Shown: piece by piece, positions 1 to 5,201 of the stretch
Layout: each line of letters begins with the position of its first letter
Position numbering within the stretch: position 1 is the stretch's first letter
NCBI RefSeq assembly: GCF_000758945.1
Contig: NZ_JRND01000040.1
Coordinates: 1-5,211 of the forward strand
Source of the DNA: Lancefieldella parvula_C
GTDB lineage: Bacteria > Actinomycetota > Coriobacteriia > Coriobacteriales > Atopobiaceae
Direction: 5' to 3'
DNA: 5,211 bases
Translations under genes and position numbers: made by a program
Notes under the pieces: generated by a model
Database searches by the model: none
What the model was told of the DNA's origin: nothing
The model's input: the letters and a program-made list of their open reading frames with translations, nothing else

Positions 1-75
1 CTGAGACCACGTAAGCGTCTGGGTTGGAAGTGCCCTTGGGAAGTCTACCATCACCAAACGTTGCACTTGCTTTGA
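1..75 (+). CDS. IS30-family transposase, C-terminal fragment (cut by window edge)
   Basis: Frame 1 is open from the first base to a TGA at 73-75 and gives 24 residues. They contain RPRKRLGWKCPWEVY, the usual end of IS30-family (DDE) transposases, where an N-RPRK-x-L-G/N-x-K-T-P-x-E-V-F/Y pattern closes the protein. The Cys at residue 11 stands where many members have Thr. The catalytic DDE residues lie upstream, outside the window, so activity cannot be judged. The stop codon falls inside the terminal inverted repeat at 60-84, a compact arrangement common in IS elements. The match is short, but the motif is distinctive and the adjoining repeat supports it independently. Confidence 0.85.
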   Translation: MRPRKRLGWKCPWEVYHHQTLHLL

Positions 76-84
76 GAATTCAAG
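60..84 (+). repeat. Right terminal inverted repeat of the IS30-family element
   Basis: These 25 bases match the reverse complement of 5177-5201 at 23 of 25 positions, differing only at 71-72. The similarity stops abruptly after 84 on this side and before 5177 on the other, which places the outer tip of the IS at about 84/85. The repeat overlaps the last codons and stop of the transposase. The two to three base target duplication typical of IS30 elements cannot be tested, because the other end of this copy is not in the window. Confidence 0.85.
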
Positions 85-94
85 GTCATAAAGG

Positions 95-1273
95 ATGTCT
101 TTTGCGATGAAATCTCCGGCTGAAAGTTCTTCCAGAACAGAGTTCTCCGTTCTTCTCGCAGCGGATTCATTTAAGGGCTCGGCATCAAGTGAAGCCATAG
201 AGAAGTATCTTGAGGCTGGTGTGCTCCGTGCATTGCCTCATGCGCAGATAAAGAAAGTTCTTATCGCCGATGGAGGTGAAGGAACCGTTGATGCGTTTGT
301 CTCTGGATGTGGTGGCAAGGTTAAATCAGTGCAGGTAGAAGATCCCTTTGGACGCCCTATTGTTGCTCGGCTTGGCATGCTTCCCAATGGGTGCGCCGTG
401 GTTGAGACGGCAGAAGCTGCGGGCATAAGGTTTTCGAGCTGTACTGATGAGGATGCGAGACGAGCTTCAACGTATGGAGTGGGGCAATTACTTCGAGCGG
501 CTCTAGACCTTGGTGTCCATCGAATATATGTTGGCCTTGGTGGAAGCGCTACTTCTGATGGCGGATGCGGGATGGCTGAGGCTCTCGGTGCGCTGTTTTT
601 AGATACGTCGGGAAAACAGGTTATTCGAGGTCTAGAAGGTCTGCCGTATATTGCTCATGTTGATATGAGCCACTTTGATAGGCGCGTGTATGATACTGAA
701 ATTATTGCCCTGAGCGATGTCAATAACCCGCTTTCTGGAAAACACGGTGCCATTTATACCTTTGGACCACAGAAAGGACTTCTTTTCTCGCGTCTGCGTG
801 AGTATGACGACCGGATGCGGCACTACGCTCACACGGTATCGGCTGCTACAAAAGATAATCATGCATTGTCAACCGGAGCCGGTGCGGCAGGTGGACTTGG
901 TTTTGGACTTCTTTCATTTTGCGGTGCTGCGGCGATGTCGGGTATTCAGGCTCTTCTCGATGCCGTTCACTTTGACGAGCAACTACAAGGTGTCAACTTG
1001 GTAATTACCGGAGAAGGTCGTATGGACAACCAAACGGCGTATGGAAAAGCGCCGGTAGGGGTTGCACGACGTGCGGCGCTGCAAGGTATTCCAACGTATG
1101 CCGTTGTGGGATCACATACAGAGGATATCTCCAAAGTACATGAGGTCGGTATTCAACAAGTTTTTGCGTCAGCACCAGCGGGTCTTTCGTTAGAAGAATG
1201 CATGAAAAGGACACCGGAAGACGTTTCGACTGCGGCTGAACGTGCAGTAAGGTCTTTTATACGGAAATTTTGA
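95..1273 (+). CDS. Glycerate 2-kinase (GarK/GlxK type, glycerate kinase family 1)
   Basis: A cytosolic kinase that phosphorylates D-glycerate with ATP, giving 2-phosphoglycerate in the well-studied GarK/GlxK enzymes, and so feeds glycerate into lower glycolysis. Family motifs appear in order: ADSFKGS (23-29), ADGGEGT (58-64), ETAEAAG (104-110), GLGGSATSDGG (147-157), DVNNPLSG (208-215), FGPQKG (223-228), GAGAAGG (261-267), ITGEGRMD (304-311) and GKAPVGVA (317-324). The 392 residues compare with about 380 in the family, and the extra length is an unconserved amino tail of about 17 residues. ATG95 has an AAGG at 82-85 nine bases upstream. ATG107 (Met5) is an alternative, with AAAGGA at 90-95. 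The gene starts 10 bp after an IS end, so its original promoter may have been displaced. No glyoxylate, glucarate or tartronate genes lie nearby to indicate the source of glycerate. Confidence 0.93.
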   Translation: MSFAMKSPAESSSRTEFSVLLAADSFKGSASSEAIEKYLEAGVLRALPHAQIKKVLIADGGEGTVDAFVSGCGGKVKSVQVEDPFGRPIVARLGMLPNGCAVVETAEAAGIRFSSCTDEDARRASTYGVGQLLRAALDLGVHRIYVGLGGSATSDGGCGMAEALGALFLDTSGKQVIRGLEGLPYIAHVDMSHFDRRVYDTEIIALSDVNNPLSGKHGAIYTFGPQKGLLFSRLREYDDRMRHYAHTVSAATKDNHALSTGAGAAGGLGFGLLSFCGAAAMSGIQALLDAVHFDEQLQGVNLVITGEGRMDNQTAYGKAPVGVARRAALQGIPTYAVVGSHTEDISKVHEVGIQQVFASAPAGLSLEECMKRTPEDVSTAAERAVRSFIRKF

Positions 1274-1287
1274 CCAACATCGCTTCA

Positions 1288-1605
1288 TTAGGGTTTGATG
1301 TGCACTCCCGAAACAACATTAATCGCAAGCCATATGTCAAAAAATGTTAGCGCAAGGGCGATAACGGTAAATGTGGCCGGAAGGTAAAAACGCTTCTTCG
1401 TTATCACGTGGTTCTTTCTGTCCTTGAGCCACCAAATAAGTGTGCGTATAAGACTGATTGCCACGATAACCCACGCAATAAAAATCAAGATAGCGATAGG
1501 AAAGGCCCAAGAATTAACTAAAGCCTCGAGGGATTCGATCGTATAGCCAAAAATGGCCGCAACGAATATGACGGGAAAATAAAAAAGCAGAAGTAACATC
1601 CCCAT
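1288..1605 (-). CDS. Small three-helix membrane protein of unknown function
   Basis: I do not recognise a named family. The 105-residue product has three hydrophobic stretches, about residues 3-23, 34-60 and 73-98. A strongly basic loop with KDRK and TKKR (61-72) lies between the second and third. By the positive-inside rule that loop is cytosolic, so the amino terminus should be outside and the carboxyl end (HIKP) outside as well. There are no Cys or enzyme motifs. The reading frame extends eight codons upstream to an ATG at 1629, but AAGGAGG (1618-1612) lies inside that extension, six bases before ATG at 1605, so 1605 is the start. The gene is convergent with glycerate kinase, with 14 bp between stops. 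It follows gldA on the same strand but is about 300 bp away and appears to have its own promoter. Confidence 0.75.
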   Translation of the reverse strand: MGMLLLLFYFPVIFVAAIFGYTIESLEALVNSWAFPIAILIFIAWVIVAISLIRTLIWWLKDRKNHVITKKRFYLPATFTVIALALTFFDIWLAINVVSGVHIKP

Positions 1606-1611
1606 GACAAA

Positions 1612-1618
1612 CCTCCTT
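1612..1618 (-). promoter_or_regulatory. Ribosome binding site that sets the membrane-protein start
   Basis: On the minus strand this reads AAGGAGG, followed by six bases (TTTGTC) and ATG at 1605-1603. It is a near-perfect Shine-Dalgarno site at ideal spacing. It lies within the longer open frame beginning at 1629, which argues against that upstream start. Confidence 0.85.
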
Positions 1619-1649
1619 GTGTATTGCATTTCTGGCTGCTCTTCTAAAT

Positions 1650-1655
1650 AGTATA
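1650..1655 (-). promoter_or_regulatory. Candidate -10 element for the small membrane protein
   Basis: The minus strand reads TATACT, five of six matches to TATAAT. Transcription would start near 1643, giving a leader of about 38 bases before the strong ribosome binding site. No convincing -35 hexamer sits 16-18 bases upstream, so this is a tentative call. Confidence 0.35.
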
Positions 1656-1825
1656 GTTCGCTCGGAGTGTCGTTTTCTTAAGAATAGATTAAGAGTTAAT
1701 GACGTTATGGTGAGTTTGTCATGTGCTGTTTATATCAGTTGTATGACTGCTTACGAATCTGTTTGAGCCATTGCTTTCGCTTCTTTTTTATATTCAATTT
1801 AAGAAGTTTCGGTATTTACCAAGTG

Positions 1826-1857
1826 TGGCAGAAGAGGTTTTGTGGCCCCTTCTGCCA
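1826..1857 (-). terminator. Hairpin downstream of gldA, possible terminator or mRNA 3' end
   Basis: A nine base-pair stem (1826-1834 with 1849-1857, arms TGGCAGAAG and CTTCTGCCA) continues past one A/C mismatch into two more G-C pairs and closes on an eight-base loop (1838-1845). It begins about 50 bases after the gldA stop. Neither strand has a T-run directly after the stem, so it is not a textbook intrinsic terminator. It could protect the mRNA end or act together with the palindrome at 1870-1885. Confidence 0.4.
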
Positions 1858-1869
1858 ATGGTACGTGCG

Positions 1870-1885
1870 GTAAGGATATCCTTAC
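1870..1885. repeat. 16-bp perfect palindrome just after gldA
   Basis: GTAAGGATATCCTTAC is a perfect dyad lying 22 bases after the gldA stop codon. As RNA it forms a six base-pair stem with an ATAT loop. On the + strand a run of six T follows at 1897-1902, but 11 bases from the stem and with no + strand gene ending nearby. It may be a 3' hairpin of the gldA transcript or a protein binding site; the sequence alone does not decide. Confidence 0.6.
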
Positions 1886-1907
1886 GAGAATCTTAATTTT
1901 TTGATGG

Positions 1908-2999
1908 TTATGCACCTAAAGCTGCGCGACCATATGCATCGGCGGCCAAGAGAGCATTTGCAACCTTCTCGGGTGTGACTTCAAACGGCATGTTATGAAG
2001 CGTGTCATTTTCAGCGCATGCAAGCGTAGCCACTTCAAGTACGCGCTCATAGGTAACATCCGTTACGCCAAGCTGCTTGAAGGTAACGGGCAATCCAATC
2101 TCAACGCAGAAATCAAGAACATCGTAGAGCTCATCAGCATTCTCAAGAACGAGCTGTGTAATCGTGCCGAAGGCAACCTTTTCTCCATGGTACATGGCAT
2201 GCGTTTCGCTCATGGCAGTCAGGCCGTTGTGAATGGCGTGGGCACCTGCGAGACCTGCTGATTCAAAGCCAAGGCCGGAAAGCAGCGTATTTGCCTCGAT
2301 GATCTTCTCGACAGCTTCCGTACAAGCACCTGCTTCAAGTGCAAGCTTAGCTTTAACGCCTTCGTCCATAAGGGTCTCATAGCAAAGTGTTGCCAAAGCC
2401 ATTGCGGCATTGGTAACTTTGCCGCCAGCGCATGTACCTGCATCGGAGCGCTGGCATGCGCGAGCTTCAAAAAATGTGGCAAGTGCATCGCCCATGCCAG
2501 AGACGGTCAAGCGAACGGGGCTCTTGGCAATTACCTCGGTGTCCATAAGTACCAGGTTAGGATTTTGCTTAAAGAATTGATACTCTTTGAATTGACCTTC
2601 GTCAGTGTAAATGACAGAAAGGGCAGAGCATGGTGCGTCCGTGGCTGCAATGGTTGGCACGATAATGACAGGAAGATCTTTTGTAGCGGCCACGGCTTTT
2701 GCGGTATCAAAGATTTTACCGCCACCGACACCGACTACCACTTCGGCGCCACAGGCATCAAGCACCTGCACAAGGCGGTCAATCTCAGCCTGTGAGCACT
2801 CTCCATTAAAATTGTCATAATGAAGTTCAACTTTTGCATCCTCAAAACTCTTTGAAATCACATCGCCGGAGCGCTTAAGTCCACCGGCCGTGATGATGAC
2901 AAGTGCGCTCTTTCCGTAGGCTTGAGTATATTCTCCCAGCTTGGCAAGCTCCCCCGGACCTTGAATGTACTTGCTTGGACTAATAAAGATACGTGCCAT
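1908..2999 (-). CDS. gldA: Glycerol dehydrogenase (NAD-dependent, metal-binding)
   Basis: Cytosolic NAD-dependent oxidation of glycerol to dihydroxyacetone, or the reverse, by a group III (iron/zinc-type) polyol dehydrogenase. The 363 residues match the usual length. The amino half is the dinucleotide-binding domain, with GVGGGKIFDTAKA (90-102) and PTIAATDAPCSALSVIYTDEG (115-135). The carboxyl helical domain carries the expected metal ligands Asp171 (GMGDALATFFEAR), His254 (GAHAIHNGLTA) and His271 (MYHGEKVAFGT), the same numbering I recall for the Escherichia coli enzyme. The conserved CAENDTLHNMP block is also present. ATG at 2999 has GAAAGGAG (3013-3006) six bases upstream. Glycerol uptake and dihydroxyacetone kinase genes are absent here, so its role (glycerol use, or NADH balancing by reducing dihydroxyacetone) is open. 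It is divergent from ettA and apparently monocistronic. Confidence 0.96.
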   Translation of the reverse strand: MARIFISPSKYIQGPGELAKLGEYTQAYGKSALVIITAGGLKRSGDVISKSFEDAKVELHYDNFNGECSQAEIDRLVQVLDACGAEVVVGVGGGKIFDTAKAVAATKDLPVIIVPTIAATDAPCSALSVIYTDEGQFKEYQFFKQNPNLVLMDTEVIAKSPVRLTVSGMGDALATFFEARACQRSDAGTCAGGKVTNAAMALATLCYETLMDEGVKAKLALEAGACTEAVEKIIEANTLLSGLGFESAGLAGAHAIHNGLTAMSETHAMYHGEKVAFGTITQLVLENADELYDVLDFCVEIGLPVTFKQLGVTDVTYERVLEVATLACAENDTLHNMPFEVTPEKVANALLAADAYGRAALGA

Positions 3000-3042
3000 T
3001 TCCCACTCCTTTCAGTTGAGACATTCCGTATGCCTCAAAATG

Positions 3043-3059
3043 ACTATAAAAATGATAGT
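3043..3059 (-). promoter_or_regulatory. Candidate gldA -10 element inside a small inverted repeat
   Basis: The minus strand reads TATAGT at 3048-3043, five of six matches to TATAAT, which would start the gldA transcript near 3036 with a leader of about 36 bases. The same bases form one arm of a dyad, ACTAT (3043-3047) and ATAGT (3055-3059), separated by seven bases, so a regulator could bind over the promoter. No good -35 hexamer is visible; the region upstream is a CTT trinucleotide run (3060-3070 on the + strand). Confidence 0.3.
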
Positions 3060-3162
3060 TCTTCTTCTTCGATTAATTCGTGAGATATGTATAACGTCCA
3101 TATTGCAAAAGACTCTGTGCCATATGGTTATGTCAACCTGTTTTCCCTCTTTTGCTCCTTCA

Positions 3163-3171
3163 TGCGATAAT
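3163..3171 (+). promoter_or_regulatory. Candidate extended -10 promoter for ettA
   Basis: TGCGATAAT matches the extended -10 consensus TGnTATAAT at all but one position. The hexamer 17 bases upstream (3143-3148, TTCCCT) is poor, as is often seen with extended -10 promoters. Transcription would begin at about 3178, giving a leader of about 88 bases before the ettA start codon. Confidence 0.4.
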
Positions 3172-3196
3172 AAAACGAGAAATGCGTCCGCGTGCC

Positions 3197-3268
3197 TACC
3201 ATGTATGTTCTTCTCGACACGTCTGTTGCAGTGTCGATGGTATGGTCAGATCAAAGGAAATATACCAT
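3197..3268 (+). promoter_or_regulatory. ettA leader with two mutually exclusive stems, one covering the start codon
   Basis: Structure A: TCGACAC (3214-3220) pairs with GTGTCGA (3231-3237) around a ten-base loop, and TACCA (3197-3201) pairs with TGGTA (3238-3242), stacking on it. Structure B: ATGGTAT (3237-3243) pairs with ATACCAT (3262-3268), leaving the AAAGGA ribosome binding site in an 18-base loop and the first two bases of the ettA ATG in the stem. Both use 3237-3242, so they exclude each other. A has more G-C pairs and should win by default, leaving the start open. These are seen pairings; a regulatory role is inference. Confidence 0.4.
3253..3258 (+). promoter_or_regulatory. Ribosome binding site that sets the ettA start
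   Basis: AAAGGA ends eight bases before ATG at 3267. It supports that start over the in-frame GTG at 3192, which would add 25 residues not found in EttA proteins. Confidence 0.75.
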
Positions 3269-4946
3269 GGCAGAGTTTGTTTATCAAATGTACCAAGCAC
3301 GTAAAGCAGTCGGAGATAAAGTCATCCTCGATGATGTCACCGTCGGTGTATATCCTGGGGCAAAGATTGGTGTTGTCGGCCCTAACGGTATGGGTAAGTC
3401 TACACTCCTTAAAGTCATTGCCGGTCTTGAGACGCTTTCCAATGGAGAAGCCCGTTTGACACCGGGCTTTACGGTGGGACTTCTTCAGCAGGAGCCTCCG
3501 CTTGATGAAGATAAGACCGTCAAGGAAAATATTGAGCAGGCGTTTGGCGAGCTTCTTTCTCAGATTGCCCGTTTTAACGCAATAGGCGAAGAAATGTCTA
3601 GCCCTGATGCGGACTTTGATGCCCTGATGGTAGAGATGGGGCAGTTGCAGACAGAGATTGATGCCGCCGACGGTTGGGACTTGGACAGTCGGCTTTCGCA
3701 GGCGATGGATGCACTACAGTGTCCGGATTCGGACGCCCCAGTGGCACATCTTTCCGGTGGCGAGCGTCGCCGTGTGGCGCTGTGTCGCCTGTTGCTTGAG
3801 GCTCCTGACTTGCTGCTTTTGGATGAGCCAACAAATCATTTGGACGCAGAGTCCGTGCTCTGGCTTGAAAAATTCCTCCACGATTATCCCGGTGCCGTTA
3901 TGGCTGTAACGCATGATCGCTACTTCCTTGATGATGTTGCGGAATGGATTTGCGAAGTTGATCGTGGGCAGCTCTATCCCTATGAGGGCAATTATTCAAC
4001 GTATCTGGAGAATAAGGCCGCACGACTTGAAGCACAAAATCAGCAAGATGCCAAACGTGCCAAGAAAATGCGGGCAGAGTTGGATTGGGTCCGCTCGTCT
4101 CCCAAAGCCCGCCAAGCAAAGAACCGTGCACGACTTGATCGCTACGAGCAGATGGAAGCAGAGGCCCGTGCGTCGAAGAAGCTTGATTTCACTGAAATTC
4201 AGATTCCTGTGGGGCCACGCTTGGGACAAAAAGTCCTGGACGCTAGTCATTTACATAAGGCGTTTGGCGATCATGTGCTTATCGACGATCTTTCCTTTAG
4301 CTTACCGCGCAATGGTATCGTCGGTGTCATTGGCCCTAACGGCGTGGGAAAGTCAACGCTCTTTAAGATGATCGTGGGGCAGGAGCCTCTTGATTCCGGT
4401 GCACTTGAAGTAGGTGAATCCGTCAAGCTGTCCTATGTTGACCAGCTGCGCTCCGGCATTGATCCAAATAAGACCTTATGGGAAGTGGTTTCCGACGGTA
4501 ATGACTTTATCAAGGTGGGGGATACGGAAATCCCCAGCCGCGCCTATGTGGCAAGTTTTGGTTTCAAAGGTTCCGATCAGCAAAAGCGCGCCGGTGTACT
4601 TTCCGGGGGCGAGAGGAACCGTCTGAACTTGGCTCTTACGCTCAAGCAGGGGGGAAATTTGCTGCTTTTGGATGAGCCTACCAATGACCTTGATATCGAA
4701 ACCTTGGAAAGCTTGGAAGCGGCTCTTGAGCGTTTCCCGGGATGCTCGGTAGTTACCAGTCACGACCGTTGGTTTTTGGATCGCATTGCCACACATATCT
4801 TGGCGTGGGAGGGCACGGACGAAAATCCCGGGCACTGGCATTGGTTTGAAGGCAACTTTGCATCGTACCAGGCTGATCGCGAGAAACGCCTTGGGCCTGA
4901 AGCCGCAAGTCCGCACCGCCTTCACCGCAAACTTACGCGCGATTAG
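3267..4946 (+). CDS. ettA: Energy-dependent translational throttle protein EttA (ABC-F ATPase)
   Basis: A soluble tandem ABC ATPase of the ABC-F family, with no membrane domain. EttA binds the ribosomal E site and, according to ATP/ADP level, gates the first elongation steps. Domain 1 has Walker A GPNGMGKST (38-46), an arm insertion (about 90-140), signature LSGGE (162-166), Walker B LLLLDEP (182-188) with catalytic Glu187, and switch His216. A charged helical linker (about 243-310), the P-site tRNA interaction motif, follows. Domain 2 has GPNGVGKST (356-364), LSGGERNR (445-452), LLLLDEP with Glu470, and His499. The 559 residues are close to the 555 of E. coli EttA. The amino end MAEFVYQMYQ and the carboxyl end LGPEAASPHR also fit EttA rather than antibiotic-resistance ABC-F proteins. 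Both ATP sites look intact. The ribosome binding site and homology set the start at 3267. Confidence 0.96.
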   Translation: MAEFVYQMYQARKAVGDKVILDDVTVGVYPGAKIGVVGPNGMGKSTLLKVIAGLETLSNGEARLTPGFTVGLLQQEPPLDEDKTVKENIEQAFGELLSQIARFNAIGEEMSSPDADFDALMVEMGQLQTEIDAADGWDLDSRLSQAMDALQCPDSDAPVAHLSGGERRRVALCRLLLEAPDLLLLDEPTNHLDAESVLWLEKFLHDYPGAVMAVTHDRYFLDDVAEWICEVDRGQLYPYEGNYSTYLENKAARLEAQNQQDAKRAKKMRAELDWVRSSPKARQAKNRARLDRYEQMEAEARASKKLDFTEIQIPVGPRLGQKVLDASHLHKAFGDHVLIDDLSFSLPRNGIVGVIGPNGVGKSTLFKMIVGQEPLDSGALEVGESVKLSYVDQLRSGIDPNKTLWEVVSDGNDFIKVGDTEIPSRAYVASFGFKGSDQQKRAGVLSGGERNRLNLALTLKQGGNLLLLDEPTNDLDIETLESLEAALERFPGCSVVTSHDRWFLDRIATHILAWEGTDENPGHWHWFEGNFASYQADREKRLGPEAASPHRLHRKLTRD

Positions 4947-4967
4947 AGAGCTTGCGTCACGGTTTAC

Positions 4968-5039
4968 GTGCTGTTATGTGACTGGAGTATATACAGCTTT
5001 AGGCGGCAGCACTCTTATATGAAACTCTGCGGTGTGCTG
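4968..5039 (+). repeat. GTGCTG / CAGCAC / GTGCTG dyads downstream of ettA
   Basis: CAGCAC (5007-5012) is complementary to GTGCTG both upstream (4968-4973) and downstream (5034-5039), so two alternative six base-pair hairpins with long loops (33 and 21 bases) are possible. No T-run follows, and I find no intrinsic terminator for ettA in 4947-5076. Six-base complementarity over this distance may be chance. Confidence 0.2.
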
Positions 5040-5076
5040 TCTAAATCAGTATGGCGTGGGTATCGTATACAACGGA

Positions 5077-5105
5077 TGGCGAGCGCATACAAGTACTTCT
5101 CGCCA
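5077..5105. repeat. Inverted repeat upstream of the interrupted gene
   Basis: TGGCGAG (5077-5083) and CTCGCCA (5099-5105) form a seven base-pair perfect stem around a 15-base loop, followed by the AT-rich stretch 5105-5113. It lies 28 bases before the start codon at 5134. It could be an operator for that gene or a weak terminator for ettA. The arms do not resemble a Fur or DtxR box as I know them. Confidence 0.4.
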
Positions 5106-5120
5106 AAATATTTGCGTTTG

Positions 5121-5127
5121 AAAGGGG
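5121..5127 (+). promoter_or_regulatory. Ribosome binding site of the interrupted gene
   Basis: AAAGGGG is followed by six bases and then ATG at 5134. The adjacent ATG at 5131 is only three bases away, so 5134 is the better start. The site is the main evidence that a real gene begins here. Confidence 0.6.
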
Positions 5128-5133
5128 CATATG

Positions 5134-5181
5134 ATGGCACTTGATTCTAAAGTTGGAGAAATTCTTAACAAACAGACTTGA
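5134..5181 (+). pseudogene. 5' fragment of a gene interrupted by an IS, ferritin-like N-terminus
   Basis: From ATG 5134 the frame reads MALDSKVGEILNKQ, one more codon (ACT, partly IS), and a TGA (5179-5181) supplied by the IS end that begins at about 5177. The host gene therefore appears cut after 14 codons. The fragment resembles the amino terminus of bacterial ferritins, which typically begin with a short helix of the pattern M-L-x-x-K-V/L-x-x-x-L-N-x-Q before the first ferroxidase Glu. With so few residues this is a suggestion only: no ferroxidase ligands are present. The ribosome binding site at 5121-5127 fits a true start. If it is ferritin, the organism would have lost this copy of an iron-storage protein unless the remainder is expressed elsewhere. 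Confidence 0.45.
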
Positions 5182-5201
5182 ATTCTCATTGCAAGTGCAA
5201 C
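5177..5201 (+). repeat. Left terminal inverted repeat of the IS30-family element
   Basis: The tip begins CTTGAATTC and pairs with GAATTCAAG at the right tip (76-84). The two internal mismatches (positions 71-72 of the right repeat) are what would be expected between the left and right ends of one IS type. This is the outer boundary of the insertion into the gene starting at 5134. Confidence 0.8.

Larger units (their letters stand above)
1..84 (+). mobile_element. Right end of an IS30-family insertion sequence
   Basis: This segment combines the transposase carboxyl terminus and the right terminal repeat. The element reads on the + strand and most of it lies before the window. From base 85 onward the sequence is host flank leading directly into the glycerate kinase gene. 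Confidence 0.82.
1606..1907. other. Intergenic region between gldA and the membrane-protein gene
   Basis: About 300 bases without a supported gene. It holds the ribosome binding site and candidate promoter of the membrane gene at its low end and two hairpins at 1826-1857 and 1870-1885 near the gldA stop. The middle (about 1665-1825) is AT-rich, with pyrimidine-rich stretches on the + strand around 1770-1790. I see no RNA gene signature or ORF with a ribosome binding site there. Confidence 0.6.

Noticed and set aside
1606..1629. Eight-codon upstream extension of the small membrane protein
   Set aside because: The extension contains the AAGGAGG ribosome binding site for the ATG at 1605 and adds polar and basic residues (QYTRR) before the first helix.
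1995..2820. Open frames on both strands inside gldA
   Set aside because: They overlap a fully conserved 363-residue enzyme, show no family motifs or ribosome binding sites, and are shadow frames.
3103..3131. TTGCAA (3103-3108) with GGTTAT (3126-3131) as an ettA promoter
   Set aside because: The spacing is right, but the -10 hexamer is poor; the extended -10 at 3163-3171 is the better candidate.
3192..3266. 25-residue amino extension of EttA from the in-frame GTG at 3192
   Set aside because: EttA proteins begin at the MAEFVYQMYQ equivalent. The ribosome binding site AAAGGA (3253-3258) serves ATG 3267, and no good site precedes 3192.
2965..3459. A 164-codon + strand frame spanning the gldA/ettA intergenic region
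   Set aside because: It overlaps the start of gldA and of ettA, has no ribosome binding site or recognisable motif, and its composition looks like translated non-coding DNA.
3598..4925. Long antisense and alternate frames inside ettA, including a 149-codon minus-strand frame
   Set aside because: ettA is intact across the region with all ABC-F motifs; the products of the other frames look random and none has convincing start signals.
4786..5022. 78-codon + strand frame across the ettA stop
   Set aside because: Most of it is out-of-frame ettA sequence, with no ribosome binding site or known motif; no independent evidence of coding.
5061..5072. TATACA at 5066-5071 as a -10 box for the interrupted gene
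   Set aside because: The hexamer is acceptable, but nothing resembling a -35 lies 16-18 bases upstream, so it is not called.
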